Shown here one piece after another: positions 47,209-58,602 of a DNA stretch of 64,000 bases. The notes beneath the pieces are model-generated. The model saw only the letters and a list, made by a program, of their open reading frames with translations. It was not told the DNA's origin and did no database searches. Position numbers and translations under genes: made by a program. The stretch lies in assembly GCA_963576735.1 (NCBI GenBank), contig OY755178.1, forward strand, positions 7,440,001-7,504,000. The letters are read 5' to 3'. The DNA comes from Bedellia somnulentella. Taxonomy: Eukaryota > Arthropoda > Insecta > Lepidoptera > Bedelliidae. Each line of letters starts with the position of its first letter. Positions within the stretch are counted from its first letter, which is position 1.

Positions 47209-48750
47209 AAATTAAAAAACCGTCCCCTATAATAACATAATCTCGTTAAACAATTACATACAAAAAATATCAATAAATAAACATAACAAAAAAAAACATC
47301 TTACCAATAACAAAATCACATAAAAACCACAAATCACAAAAGTCTTACTGAAAGTCAGCACGAGCGCTCAAACCATATAATAAGGAGCGCAAAAGTTCAA
47401 TCGTTTTAACTCGCGCATGCGCAATGTAACCGCGCGCGTGTGCGAGACCAACTCAACTATAACAACAACTTTACTAAATCCAACTCACTGACTACACGCC
47501 CCTCCTAACTATACGCACTTATATTGCTAAATAATTCGTATATTACTTGATTGAAGTTAAAATTCGCCTGTATGGTGAGCCTGAATAAAAATGACTGGCG
47601 AATTTATTTTGTTTCAGGGTTTATTTATATATCGAAATATGAAAGGGATAAGCCTCCAAAATCCTTGCTCACACGCGACTGTATATAACTGATATTTGAT
47701 ATAATTTAGTGTATCAAATTGAGATTATTGAAAAATATTAAACGTAATTGATATCCAGCCAGTTTTGAAATAAATTGTCGATTTTCAAGCGGAACAAGCC
47801 TATTTAATTGCACGGGCAGCCTAATAAGTTGCATGGGCATGGGCCGGGCCCGGTAATATATAATATATATATATTAAACATGCAAGGGACGGCAGCTAAA
47901 GTTTAATAACAATTTTATCTACTATTCCTATATTTAAGTGAAGAATCACACACTATCTCACTCAAAGAAATACTCTACTTATTGCAATGATTTTACATAA
48001 TATTTTGACAAAACAAACTGATGCCTACAATAGTAGCGCACTATTATAAATGCTAGCGCACATCGCAAGGATAATAAGATACATTTGAAAATAGAATACA
48101 AAATTGTTTTTGTTACTCCTCTACATCAGCTATCTATGAGTTAAAAATCAGTCCTCCCGTTTTTAGAGCCTAGATGGAACCAACTGGCAAAAGTTATGTA
48201 CCCTGTTAAAAGTAGTCATTTAAATGAGGATCAGAAACAAGAAACTCCAATTTGATTTTATGTTCAAAGTCTCAAACGTTCACTCCGTATCTAAGGGGTT
48301 GGCTGAGATACTATTATTTCTAAACCAAATATATAATACATTGAAATAAAATAAGATTATAAAGGTCATCTTAACTCTTTTTTTTTCGCTTGCAAATTTC
48401 AGGCCACCAAACAAGTCTAAATGCTTAATTTTATTTAAACAGTAATGAGATTACTTCTCAACCATTTTAACATTTAACTGGTTTGACATTAATTGAGGTT
48501 TTAATAAAACTTCGTAGCAATTATATTGGTGATGTCCTCATTTTAGCGCCCTGATTATGTTATATCTTAACATACATCTCTGCATTATATTCATAAAAAT
48601 GTAATTATATTTCACAATATTTGCTGCTATTTTTAAATTCAACTCAGGTCAGTTATTCTTAAAATAAACTCAAGAAGTACGAGTAACACTCACCTATGCA
48701 GGGTTTCGTTAAATTTCTACTCTACATAATTTACTTAAAAAATACAAACG
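47209..48750. other. Intergenic, GC-rich patch and a SINE-A scrap
   Basis: 47398-47450 is rich in CG dinucleotides (ctcgcgcatgcgcaatg). 48279-48320 resembles the SINE-A 3' hairpin region. A TA run lies at 47860-47876. No gene. Confidence 0.35.
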
Positions 48751-48752
48751 TT

Positions 48753-48893
48753 GACGATGTCCGCAGGCGAGTGGATAGTAGATAACATCTCGGTCCGGAG
48801 TTTGCGAGTTCGATCCCCGCTGAGAGCAACATTTATGTGATGAGCATAAATGATTGTCTGTTGGTCTTGGACGTTATTTATATGAGTATTAAA
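48753..48893 (+). mobile_element. tRNA-derived SINE (family D)
   Basis: Head gtccgcaggcgagtggatag and B box gcgagttcgatccccgc; body gtgatgagcataaatgattg, then cgttatttatatgagtatta. Typical pol III SINE layout. Confidence 0.6.
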
Positions 48894-48905
48894 TAATATT
48901 TAAAA

Positions 48906-49826
48906 CTAGTGGATCGTCCCAGCTTCGCACGGGTAGCGTTGTTTTTTTTAAATATCTGAGGTTTCTTTCTTCAGTCACTGCTCAAGCATTGTGAAATTCA
49001 GCGCAATGTTTACAATTTATTAAATTTATAGCACTCCCTAAACAGTGTAGTTTGGTGATTTTGAATGCGCTTTAATGAACTTTTCAGTTTTTCCGTTTAA
49101 TAGCAAATTTTGGAATAAAACGCTATGAAAACAATCTAAAAAACAAATCATAACGTGTTGTAGGATGCAACTACTGGCGCCATCTAGTATTTTATAAGTA
49201 AATTAGTAACGATTCGGTTTTGGTGTTTCTCTACCGATTTCTATGATTCTTTTTTTATTGAATAGGTAATAATGTAACCTTATTTAAATTAGGGATGAGT
49301 GAGAGGTTTACAAACGTAAGAGTAAACAAATAGAATCAGAATGTTCCGAACTGCTAAGCTATCAGGAATTACACGTGTTATTGTGAGTCAAATGTAAAAG
49401 ATAGACATAAACTATTGAGGATTTTGTTTAGCTAATTTTATGAAAAATATTCCCGTGATACATGATTTCTATGTAAGTTTAACCATTAAGGCTGCACACG
49501 CGACGGAAGCTTAAAAATGGAGTAACTTCTCCCGTTTTCCCAAAATTTCCCAAAATTCCCCTTTACTACACTGCTGGAAAGTATAGAAAAACCTGCCCAT
49601 GAGTATGGAGAATAATTGTACCAAGTTTCGTCAAAATCCGTCGAGTTGTTTTTGTTTCCATAAGGAACATACAAACCGACAGACAGACAGACAGACAGAC
49701 AGACAAAAATTTTATTGATTGCATTTTTGGCATCAGTATCGATCCCTAATCACCACCTGATAGTTATTTTGAAAATATATTTCATGTACAGAATTGACCT
49801 CTCTACAGATTTATTATAAGTATAGA
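48906..49826 (-). mobile_element. Non-autonomous Helitron, copy 1
   Basis: Minus strand begins TCTATACTTATAATAAATC and ends CTAG, inserted between A and T. 921 bp with a GACA microsatellite (49678-49705) near the 5' end. It aligns along its whole length with 50346-51739 apart from the foldback there. Confidence 0.85.
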
Positions 49827-49924
49827 TATCGTTGAGTTAGTATCCCATAATACAAGTCATACTTAATTTGGCGCTTACTTGTTCGGTGTATAAATATGTT
49901 CGTATATTATTTATTTATGTTTCC

Positions 49925-50095
49925 ACGTTAAAATCCCATAAAGGGGGAATTCAGAGCTTCAGAATTAAGTATTTCTCAGCCACTTTTGTTAGGTAAGTGA
50001 GGAAAGGATTCTGCAATAAAAGATTATGGTGATGGGTCTCCAACTACATCACCCAACTCTCACTTAAAACCAAACGATACCCACTAGAACAAATG
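49925..50095 (-). mobile_element. SINE-B, tail and head worn
   Basis: gaattccccctttatgggat, acaaaagtggctgagaaat and gatgtagttggagacccatc. Confidence 0.65.
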
Positions 50096-50345
50096 ACACA
50101 ACGTAAGTTTTCCGTGCAAGTTTAAAAACGAAATGTTATTAACGTTAAAATTATTATTTAGAAGAAAAACGGTTACCTACCAAGTTACCAAAAAATACCT
50201 TATATATGAATACTTTAGAAGGAGCGATATCGAAAGAAGACCGCTCTTTTCAATTCAATTCATACATATACTCACGGTTATAAATCACAAAAAGGGGTAG
50301 TCAGAGCTTCAGAATAAAAAAATTCATTTTTGCAAGTTAAGTGGG

Positions 50346-51739
50346 ATAGTGGATCGCCCCAGCTTCGCACGGGTAGCGTTGTTTTTTTAAATATCTGAGG
50401 TTTCTTTCTTCAGTCCCTGCTTAAGCATTGTGAAATTCAGCGCAATGTTTTCAATTTATTTAATTTATAGCACTCCCTAAACAGTGTAGTTTGGTGATTT
50501 TGAATGCGCTTCAATGAACGGTTCAGTATTTCCATTAAATAGCAAATTTTGGAATAAAACGCTATAAAGTATTTATAACAATCTGAAAAATAAATCATTA
50601 CGTGATGTAGGATGCAACTACTGGCGACATCTAGTATGTTATATATAAATTATTAAAGATTTGGTTTTGGTCACGGGCGCGCTGGCTTATTTTATGTATA
50701 ATTTCGGTGTTTGTCTACCGATTTCTATGATTCTTTTTTTATTGAATAGGTAATAATGTTACCTTTTTTAAATAAGGGATGAGAAAGAGGTTTACAAACG
50801 TAAGAGTAAACAAATATAATCAGAATGTTCCGAACTGCTAAGCTATCAGGAATTACACGTGTTATTGTGACTCAACCGTAAGCTGTTACAAATTTTTTTT
50901 TAGATAATTTTATGCTAAATTTTTCCGTCATACATGTTTTCTATTTAAGTTTAACCATTAATGCTGCACACGCGACGGAAGCTTAAAAAATGGAGTAACT
51001 TCTAATTGAAACAACTTTTGATTTTCGGATATTTTAATCGCGTATTATTACATTATTTTTAAAGCCCGACGTTTCGAAAACTTTTCAGTTATCATGGTCA
51101 CGGGAAGACTGAGGTGTTATTTGTCATTATACAGTACTATAAAATTATTAATACTAACTACCTTCACAAAATTTTAAGTTACATTTGCGTTAAAATTTTG
51201 TGAAGGTAGTTAGTATTAATAATTTTATAGTACTGTATAATGACAAATAACACCTCAGTCTTCCCGTGACCATGATAACTGAAAATTTTTCGAAACGTCG
51301 GGCTTTAAAAATAATGTAATAATACGCGATTAAAATATCCGAAAAGGAAGAGTTGTTTCAATTATAATGTGCAATCGTGAAAATCTTAGAAAATACTATG
51401 GAGTAACTTCTCCCGTTTTCCCAAAATTTCCCAAAATTCCCCTTTACTACTCTGCTGGAAAGTATACAAAAACATGCGCAGGAGAATGAAGAATAATTGT
51501 ACCAAGTTTCGTTAGAATCCGTCGAGTAGTTTTTGTTTCCATAAGGAACATACAAACCGACAGACAGACAGACTGACAGACAGACAGACAGACCGACAGA
51601 CAGACAGACAGACAGACAAAAATTTTACTGATTGCATTTTTGGCATCAGTATCGATCCCTAATCATCACCTGATAGTTATTTTGAAAATATATTTCATGT
51701 ACAGAATTGACCTCTCTACAGATTTATTATAAGTATAGA
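50346..51739 (-). mobile_element. Non-autonomous Helitron, copy 2, carrying a foldback
   Basis: Same family as 48906-49826. The 3' terminus is changed from CTAG to CTAT. GACA-type repeat at 51559-51618. It has inserted into a SINE-B and itself holds the 394-bp insertion at 51004-51397. Confidence 0.85.
50990..51411. mobile_element. 394-bp foldback insertion with 14-bp duplication
   Basis: Arms 51004-51177 and 51190-51363 (174 bp each) are inverted copies differing at about four positions, with a 12-base spacer. A 34-base unpaired tail follows (51364-51397). Flanked by atggagtaacttct at 50990-51003 and 51398-51411. Absent from Helitron copy 1 at the same place. No coding capacity. Confidence 0.9.
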
Positions 51740-51845
51740 AGAAGATTGTAATATAAATGTTTTGGTGATGGGTCACATCACCCAAAAATCTATGTGCTAC
51801 GTTTACGCAATGGGATAAAGTTTTGCAAAAACTTTTAATGGACAC

Positions 51846-52252
51846 GAAAGAAAGGCTTTTAAGCGACATGATAATCCAGTGGGTAGAACACCCGCCCGAA
51901 AAACAAGAGGGCGTGAGTTCCAATCCTGGGACGGGCCTACACCAATTTGTCTTCTCTAAAGTCATATGTGTGGTTAATTTATCATGGTTGCTAACGGTGA
52001 GGGAAAACATCGTGAGGAAACCCACATGGCTGAGGTGTACTTAGTCATGTGACAGTGTATTCGTACAAAACGGCGATAGGCCTGCCCCCTATCACGTGAG
52101 TACACTGTCTAAGCAAAACGTGGGTACCTTCTCTGGAAACTAGATGGCGCTTGCCATGTGAGTTCAGGAGTATTGGTACATCTGCCAACCCCTTCGGGGA
52201 TAAACGGCGTGAACGTTTATGTTATGAACGTTTTTGTTTATGAAAGAAAGGC
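51846..52252 (+). mobile_element. SINE-A, full length, with target duplication
   Basis: Insert 51857-52241: tRNA-like head gcgacatgataatccagtgg, B box gagttccaatcc, core, CCCCTTCGGGG hairpin, ggcgtgaacgtttatg. Flanked by gaaagaaaggc at 51846-51856 and 52242-52252. Confidence 0.9.
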
Positions 52253-53448
52253 GACGGAAGTAAGGACAAGGGCTGGAGTTCGGGTCGGTTTTGGAAATGT
52301 AGCTGTATAAAACATATGCAGTAACTTTAAAAAGTGTCATTTTCTTTTAAATAGATTTGTAAGCAGTTAACCTTAATTAATGCAACCGAAATAATACCAC
52401 GGTCGAAGCTAAAATTTTGTAATTAATAAATCGTTTCAACTGGTTTAATTGCATTTATTTATTAAATTTTAAAATTAACCATGTTCAGTGAAAAGTATCA
52501 GCTTAGCACGTATAAACGACTTGACGATGAAAAAATGTTGTGTTTGTAAAATTTTGTGTGCAATAAAATAATATTGTTTAACTTTCTGTTTTTCTTTAAT
52601 GCCTTTCACTGTAATTAAATTAGTATTACACCCAAATAGGCTAGCCAGAACAATCAACCCAACAATTCTTAATATTAGAAGTTGAGAAGGGAGTGGAAAG
52701 TGGAAAAAAATATTAAGCAAAGATAAAGTGAAAAAAGTACGTAACAATCAAGGAGGGCCTAGAGTCTAGAGGGTTATTTATTACCCCTTCGGCCCGGCTG
52801 ACATATGGCCGTGACGTTATATACAGGGTCTTCCTACTAATTAATTTGGCGCAAGCAGGAATAATATTGATAATACTTAAATGTGGGCGGAAACGCCTCT
52901 AGGCGTTAAACAATAATGCTTTACAACGTCGGGTTTACATTTTGCAATGCCATTGTATTGAACATTAAGGTAGCTTTGTTAAATAGAGTATGAGTTATAA
53001 ATCAGAAACAATAATCTTCTAACACTATGAAAACCGAAGAATCCGGGGCTGTTTCAATAAGAAGATATTTCACTACTCCTCAGATAGTATACACAATACA
53101 TAGGAAAGGAAATTAAATAATGGAGGAAAACCCCTTTTACATAGGTGTAAATTGATTGAAAAATATATTTTTACATATATGGTCAAGGTAGAAATGTGGT
53201 CGCTTCACTCGTTCCACTCTCACCAACCCACGGACAATAATGATGGGTTGCCAGCAACACCTTCATCAAATCGACATGGCAGGTAAACAATGGGTGTGAC
53301 CAGATCTACCTTGGCAATTATTGTACCCATGCAATTATACTCTATTTACGTTCTTTTTTTTATTCTTTTATATCCCTTTTTGGGATTCTGTACTTCGTTG
53401 TCTGTCAGTGACCAGGCTGGACACAGATAGTTATTAATGTAAATGTCG
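52253..53448. other. Intergenic, nothing recognised
   Basis: No gene. The minus open frame at 52475-52747 has no family signal. Confidence 0.4.
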
Positions 53449-53535
53449 CTCGAGAGGTTCTCCACGATCGAAAAAGTTGCGATTGATAGTCTCTGCCTAC
53501 CACAACGGGAACTCTTGGTGTGAGTATATGTGTGC
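53449..53535 (+). mobile_element. RTE 3' fragment
   Basis: cgattgatagtctctgccta, ccacaacgggaac and ggtgtgagtatatgtgtg. Confidence 0.7.
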
Positions 53536-53937
53536 TTTTATCATGCAGCCACAACCTTACCACCTTTTTACTAAGTTCACGTTGCTTGTGAAAATGAGAA
53601 TGATGTTTCAAAGATTCGCAGATTTTCCGTCCTCTCTGCGAAATATACGGTGTGATATCTACATTCATCTCATGGTTAATTTAGGCTTAGATATTAAATT
53701 GTCGCCAATACCGGAGAACTAATTTATAAACTAGTGATTTAGTAACAAGCTATAGCAAACAGCGATTGCGACAGTGGCATTGTTTCTTGTAGTTTCCCTT
53801 TCAATCAGATTTCCCATACAACCAACTATCTATACTTTTTGTGTTTCTCAGGTATAGTTGGCTATCTACATATCTACCATACAATGTGTAGTATTTGTGT
53901 GAGATTTTGATTCAGAGACATTTCGATCACCTCATAA
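53536..53937. other. Intergenic, nothing recognised
   Basis: No signal identified left of the BEL/Pao element. Confidence 0.3.
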
Positions 53938-53942
53938 CTTGG

Positions 53943-54202
53943 TGTTGAGTCACGCGCTCAACTATTGCATCGGCGAGACGGGCTACGGGGCGACGGAGGC
54001 GACGCGCGGGGTCATCGACACCGAACAGTGACGAACGAACTTCCGGCACTACTGCTCGCGCTCGCGCATTCATATTTTCCTGTAGACGCGACTTCGTTAT
54101 GTTGTTTTGTTATTTGTACTTATACTGAATATAAGTTTATACAGTCCACTGGAGTTTTAACATCTTCTTCGACGAACCAGCCACCTAATCCACGACGCAA
54201 CA
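53943..54202 (+). repeat. BEL/Pao 5' LTR
   Basis: 260 bp, tgttgagtcacgcgctcaac to ccacgacgcaaca. Identical by eye to 58221-58480. The bases just downstream (tttggtccttccaccc) are the likely primer-binding site; the primer tRNA is not identified. Confidence 0.93.
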
Positions 54203-54885
54203 TTTGGTCCTTCCACCCTCGAAGAAATAATAAAAAAGTACAAAGGAGCTGTACAATATTTGAAGTCGTCAGAACTGCGGGACAGGAAATCTCCAGCATC
54301 GAAAAAACCACAATTGTCGTCGTGCCTTGAGAATCAAAACCTCCACGTCACAAACATCAGTGGTTTGCAACTAAAACTGTGAGATCATTCCAATTCCTTT
54401 ATTTCATATCCTAACCATTTCATCATAATCATTCCTAAATCATTTCATTAGCCTAATTAATTGCATTTCCTTAATAATCATTGAAATATTGAAACATTAC
54501 TATTAGATTTTATTCAGTTTCATTTCACTGAGTTTTCGATTTTGCAAGTCATTATTACGTCATAGTGTTCGTTCATTCATTCCATTACTTCATTATCTTT
54601 TAACTTAAATTTAGTAATAGTATAGTAGTATTTAGTAAAATTACTACTTCTTTATCTATTTTCTTGATAATTTAAGTTATATGTGTGTAATTCTAACTTT
54701 GAATTTGATAAATCGGGTTTAGAATATTGCACTACGCTTTTTCAAATTAACGCCTGCCAAAGTTGTTACCGCAATTACATCGGTCTTAGTTTATTTTTAC
54801 TTTATTACGAGGCGTATAACATTACAAGTGCCTTTTTCTTACCTTTTTTGTTTTCCTTTAATATTTTATACTTATTGCTTTCACC
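54203..54885 (+). other. BEL/Pao untranslated leader
   Basis: 683 bp between the 5' LTR and the gag start. The first part is purine-rich; the rest is AT-rich. No long frame of its own. Confidence 0.7.
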
Positions 54886-57195
54886 ATGACAGACGCTAAA
54901 AGCTTAATCAAAAAACGAGCGTCAATCAAAGCGAAGCTTACGCAATTTGCATCATATGTACACGTAATTCGATCATGTGAAAAATTAAGTGATACTCAAT
55001 TAGTTGAGGTTGAATACCGACTCAGTATATTCGAAAACTTATACGATAAATATGATACGTTACAGTGTGACTTGGAAACAGTCGCGGACGATCCCAGCGA
55101 GCAATATGCGGAGCGTGAAGAGTTTGAAAAGCAGTATTACGGTTTGGTAGCAACTGCACGTCAGCTGATCGCCAGCTCACGCGGCATTCAAACAGGAGAC
55201 TCGTCATCTCAGGTGGATTCATGTTCTAATCACACACATAAACATAACAGTGTACGTTTACCTAAAATTGATTTGCCCACTTTCTCCGGCAGCTATCATG
55301 ATTGGCTAGAGTTTAGGGATACATTCATATCTATAATTCATAGTAACGACAGCATTAATAAAATAAATAAATTACATTACCTACGTGCTTCTTTAAAAGG
55401 TGCTGCTTCTCTTGTAGTAGATAATCTAGATTTTAGTTCGGAGAACTACGATGCTGCATGGAAGTTACTTTGTGAGAGATATGACAACAAAAGATTGCTT
55501 GTTAATAATCATGTGCAAGCTCTGTTTAACATGAACTCAGTCACAAAAGAATCAAGTAAGTCTTTACGTCATATTGTTGATACAACAAATAAAAATCTAA
55601 GAGCCTTATTTACACTTGGGCAACCAGTTGAGTATTGGGATACACTTATTATCCATATTATCGCTACTAAATTAGATCAGGTGACAAATCGTCAGTGGGA
55701 AGAGCATAAAAATACTCTGGCGGAACCTCCAACATTACTTATATTAAATACATTTCTCAGTAATAGATCAGATTTGTTAGAAACAATTGAAGAATCAATG
55801 TCTGTTAAAATACAAAATAAAGGTTTTAATAATAATCATACATCAAATAAAGGTTTTTTAGCTCATAATCAAAATAATAAACATAAATATTTATCGTGTC
55901 CCATGTGTCAGCAGGATCACTATGTATTTACATGTGAGATGTTCAGGTCGCTTCCAGTGCAAGTTCGAATAAAAAAAGCACAAACTTTCAAGGTCTGTCT
56001 TAACTGTCTTCGACCAGGCCATGATGCTAGTACATGTAAGTTAGGACATTGTAAATACTGTAGCATTAAACACAATACCCTACTTCACAGTGATAACGAC
56101 AGCGACCTTTCTAACAATCAGAACATTGCCTTGTCAGCAAATCACTCTGCTTCATCGCGTGTTATATTACTATCCACAGCGCTTGTACAAGTGGTAGACT
56201 CAAAAGGCTGCTGTCACACTGCACGAGTCTTACTAGACAACGGGAGCACAGCGAACTTCGTCTCCAATGATTTAGTACGTAAGCTTCAGATTTCTACCTA
56301 CAATACCAAGTCTAAGGTAATGGGTATTAATTATCAATCCTCAAATTGTACACAAGGCTGCTCAATTACTTTAAAATCAATCAATAGCGATTATCAAATT
56401 GATATTGACTGTCTTATTTTGCCAAAGGTATCGTCATGCGTACCGAACACATTGGTTAATACGAGTAACATAATCATACCTTCGACTATTCATCTTGCCG
56501 ACCCTGACTACTACATTCCGTCTTCTATCGACATCTTAGTCGGAGCGGAGGTATTCTGGAGTATCATAGGCACGAATCGAGTCGCATTAGGTAAAAACAA
56601 GCCTTCTTTATTTGAGTCAAAGTTAGGTTGGCTCATTTCAGGTGCATTAATTCAACCACATTGCTCACCTCAGGTGTGCATGCATATTGACAATTTGCAG
56701 TCAGAGTTATCACGTTTTTGGGAAATAGACTCAGTAGAACCTAAATATAAACTTACTTCTGAACAACGATTATGTGAACAACTTTTTAGAGATACCACTT
56801 ATCGCAACACTGATGGTCGGTTTGTGGTAAATATTCCCTTTAAAGAATCACCTCATGTTTTAGGTGACTCTTATGAAATTTCTAAGCGCCGATTTCTTTC
56901 ACTTGAACGACGTTTAGCCAAAGATTCTCATTTAAAAAATCTTTACGTAAATTTCATGAATGAATATATACAATTAAACCATATGTCTGAAAGTGATTTT
57001 TTAATAAATATATCTACGCCTTCTCATTTTTTACCACCTTTACAGCTTAAATCTTTCGTTCGTCATCGCGTTTCAGAGATTCAAGACTCTGTTGGTGGTT
57101 CTCTTTGGCGTTACGTTCCTTCACTTGAAAACCCCGCAGACCTCGCTTCGCGTGGACTTAGAGCTGACAAATTACTGTCATCATCTTTATGGTAG
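54886..57195 (+). CDS. BEL/Pao Gag-protease polyprotein with residual pol
   Basis: 769-codon frame from the first ATG after the leader. Domains in order: coiled N-terminus; DUF1759-type gag capsid region starting near residue 125 (LPKIDLPTFSGSYHDWLEF); cysteine/histidine zinc-knuckle region about residues 338-405 (CPMC, CLNCLRPGHDASTC, CKYC); DUF1758-type aspartic protease with active-site LLDNGST (Asp about 451); then pol linker (DILVGAEVFW, SKLGWLISGA, LSRFWEID). After about residue 715 the text jumps from the region before the RT to the end of RNase H (LENPADLASRG), so the RT catalytic core and most of RNase H are missing. A TAG in place of a probable Trp codon ends the frame at 57193; the same frame then stays open to about 57372. 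Confidence 0.9.
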   Translation: MTDAKSLIKKRASIKAKLTQFASYVHVIRSCEKLSDTQLVEVEYRLSIFENLYDKYDTLQCDLETVADDPSEQYAEREEFEKQYYGLVATARQLIASSRGIQTGDSSSQVDSCSNHTHKHNSVRLPKIDLPTFSGSYHDWLEFRDTFISIIHSNDSINKINKLHYLRASLKGAASLVVDNLDFSSENYDAAWKLLCERYDNKRLLVNNHVQALFNMNSVTKESSKSLRHIVDTTNKNLRALFTLGQPVEYWDTLIIHIIATKLDQVTNRQWEEHKNTLAEPPTLLILNTFLSNRSDLLETIEESMSVKIQNKGFNNNHTSNKGFLAHNQNNKHKYLSCPMCQQDHYVFTCEMFRSLPVQVRIKKAQTFKVCLNCLRPGHDASTCKLGHCKYCSIKHNTLLHSDNDSDLSNNQNIALSANHSASSRVILLSTALVQVVDSKGCCHTARVLLDNGSTANFVSNDLVRKLQISTYNTKSKVMGINYQSSNCTQGCSITLKSINSDYQIDIDCLILPKVSSCVPNTLVNTSNIIIPSTIHLADPDYYIPSSIDILVGAEVFWSIIGTNRVALGKNKPSLFESKLGWLISGALIQPHCSPQVCMHIDNLQSELSRFWEIDSVEPKYKLTSEQRLCEQLFRDTTYRNTDGRFVVNIPFKESPHVLGDSYEISKRRFLSLERRLAKDSHLKNLYVNFMNEYIQLNHMSESDFLINISTPSHFLPPLQLKSFVRHRVSEIQDSVGGSLWRYVPSLENPADLASRGLRADKLLSSSLW

Positions 57196-57374
57196 TCAGG
57201 TCCGCAATTTTTACTTAATGATCCTTCTTTGTGGCCTGAATTTTCTAAACCGCATTCAGGAGATAAGACATTTAATAAACTACAGCGTATATTGGCACAT
57301 ATCTTACGATTTATTGATAAATGTAGAAATAAATCAGTAGAATATGGTGCACTCACAAACATGCTGGTCCTATC
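57196..57374 (+). pseudogene. BEL/Pao pol remnant after the stop
   Basis: Same frame as gag-pro beyond the TAG: SGPQFLLNDPSLWPEF and AHILRFIDKCRN, typical of the part between RNase H and integrase. It then breaks off. The integrase zinc-binding domain is not present, and the following integrase is in another frame, consistent with a second deletion. Confidence 0.75.
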
Positions 57375-58226
57375 ATGATAGCTGATCGAAAGGGAAGATG
57401 CAGATTAATTAAGTGTTTTATATGTGTATTTGTGTGTTTAGCAACAAGAGCTCTTCATTTGCAACTCGTATCTGACCTCACAAAGGAGGCCTTTTTGGCT
57501 GCCATGCATCGCTTTATTGCTCGCAGGGGGAAGCCACGTGACATATATTCGGATAATGGTACAACATTTGTTGGCGCCTTTAATGAACTTGCAAATCTCC
57601 TTTCTCAAGACTTAAATTTTAGTTATATTGATTCAGGCATTAATTTTTCATTCATACCTGCATATACAGTTAAATCCACTAAGTATCACCTTAAACGTGT
57701 CTTGGGTTTAACAAATTTAACATTTGAAGAGATGACAACATGTTTGATACAAGTAGAATCCATACTTAATTCAAGACCTTTGACTCCTCTATCCAATGAT
57801 CCAACTGACCTAGTCCCTTTAACTCCTGCCCACTTCCTCATTGGACGTTCACTCGTTATGTTGCCATATCCACAGATCAAAGACGTCAAAATCAGCAGTT
57901 TACAACGGTTTCGTCGCATAGAATATTTGAAGCAGCATTTTTGGCAAAGATTCTCTCATGAATACATCCTATGGCTTCAACAAAAGACTAAGTGGCGCCG
58001 TTCATCGGGAGAGCTGAAGGAAGGGACTCTTGTTGTCATTAAAGACAAGGGCTCACATCCGCTTATGTGGCTTTTAGGACGCATCGTGAAAGTCCTACCT
58101 GGCAGGGATGGAGTAACTAGGATTGCCGACATCCGCACACGTAAGGGTGTCATTCGGCGAGCCTTTAACACAATCTGCCCTCTTCCACTTACTGTTGAAA
58201 CCTCTTCAACCGGGGGAGTATGTTGA
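57375..58226 (+). pseudogene. BEL/Pao integrase, internally deleted
   Basis: 283 codons in a frame different from gag-pro. It has the beginning of the catalytic domain (MIADRKGRC, FVCLATRALHLQLVSDL) and the second catalytic block (IYSDNGTTFVGAF). The segment expected around the catalytic glutamate is shortened: INFSFIPAY passes directly to KSTKYHLKRV. The C-terminal part (LNSRPLTPLS, PAHFLIGR, WRRSSGELKEGTLV) is intact to the stop, which falls a few bases inside the 3' LTR. Without the glutamate region it should be catalytically dead. Confidence 0.85.
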
Positions 58227-58480
58227 GTCACGCGCTCAACTATTGCATCGGCGAGACGGGCTACGGGGCGACGGAGGCGACGCGCGGGGTCATCGACACC
58301 GAACAGTGACGAACGAACTTCCGGCACTACTGCTCGCGCTCGCGCATTCATATTTTCCTGTAGACGCGACTTCGTTATGTTGTTTTGTTATTTGTACTTA
58401 TACTGAATATAAGTTTATACAGTCCACTGGAGTTTTAACATCTTCTTCGACGAACCAGCCACCTAATCCACGACGCAACA
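58221..58480 (+). repeat. BEL/Pao 3' LTR
   Basis: 260 bp, identical by eye to 53943-54202, followed by the target duplication cttgg. Confidence 0.93.
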
Positions 58481-58602
58481 CTTGGATTGGAATTCTAGTT
58501 ATACTAACACTATACTAGTGCTGCGTAGTGTCGGCTTAGAATATTCCCCATTTCTTCCGGTGGGTGTACGTAAAAGGCGACTAACGGTATTGGGACTTTT
58601 AA

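Larger units (their letters stand above)
50261..51793 (-). mobile_element. SINE-B split by a Helitron
   Basis: The tail part 50261-50345 (aaccgtgagtatatgtatg, ctaccccttttt) and the body part 51740-51793 (gatgtgacccatcacc, aaaacatttatattac) are two sides of one SINE-B separated by the Helitron 50346-51739. Confidence 0.8.
53938..58485 (+). mobile_element. BEL/Pao LTR retrotransposon, deletion derivative
   Basis: 4538 bp (53943-58480) with 260-bp direct LTRs beginning TG and ending CA, and a 5-bp target duplication cttgg (53938-53942, 58481-58485). Gag and protease frames are present. The reverse transcriptase core and RNase H are almost entirely deleted, and the integrase has lost its zinc-binding part and an internal block. 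The two LTRs look identical base for base, so the insertion is recent although the element cannot encode its own polymerase. A polypurine tract (cgggggag) abuts the 3' LTR. Confidence 0.93.

Noticed and set aside
49678..49705. CRISPR-like short repeats (GACA units here and at 51559-51618)
   Set aside because: Simple tetranucleotide microsatellite without spacers, inside eukaryotic Helitrons.
52475..52747. 90-codon minus-strand frame starting with a hydrophobic stretch
   Set aside because: Looks like a signal peptide at first, but the rest is low-complexity AT-rich translation without motif.
53180..53330. Possible inverted repeat (caaggtaga / tctaccttg)
   Set aside because: Only about 10 bases match; too short for a claim.
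57977..58351. 124-codon minus-strand frame over integrase and LTR
   Set aside because: Antisense to the integrase; its GC-rich look comes from the LTR.
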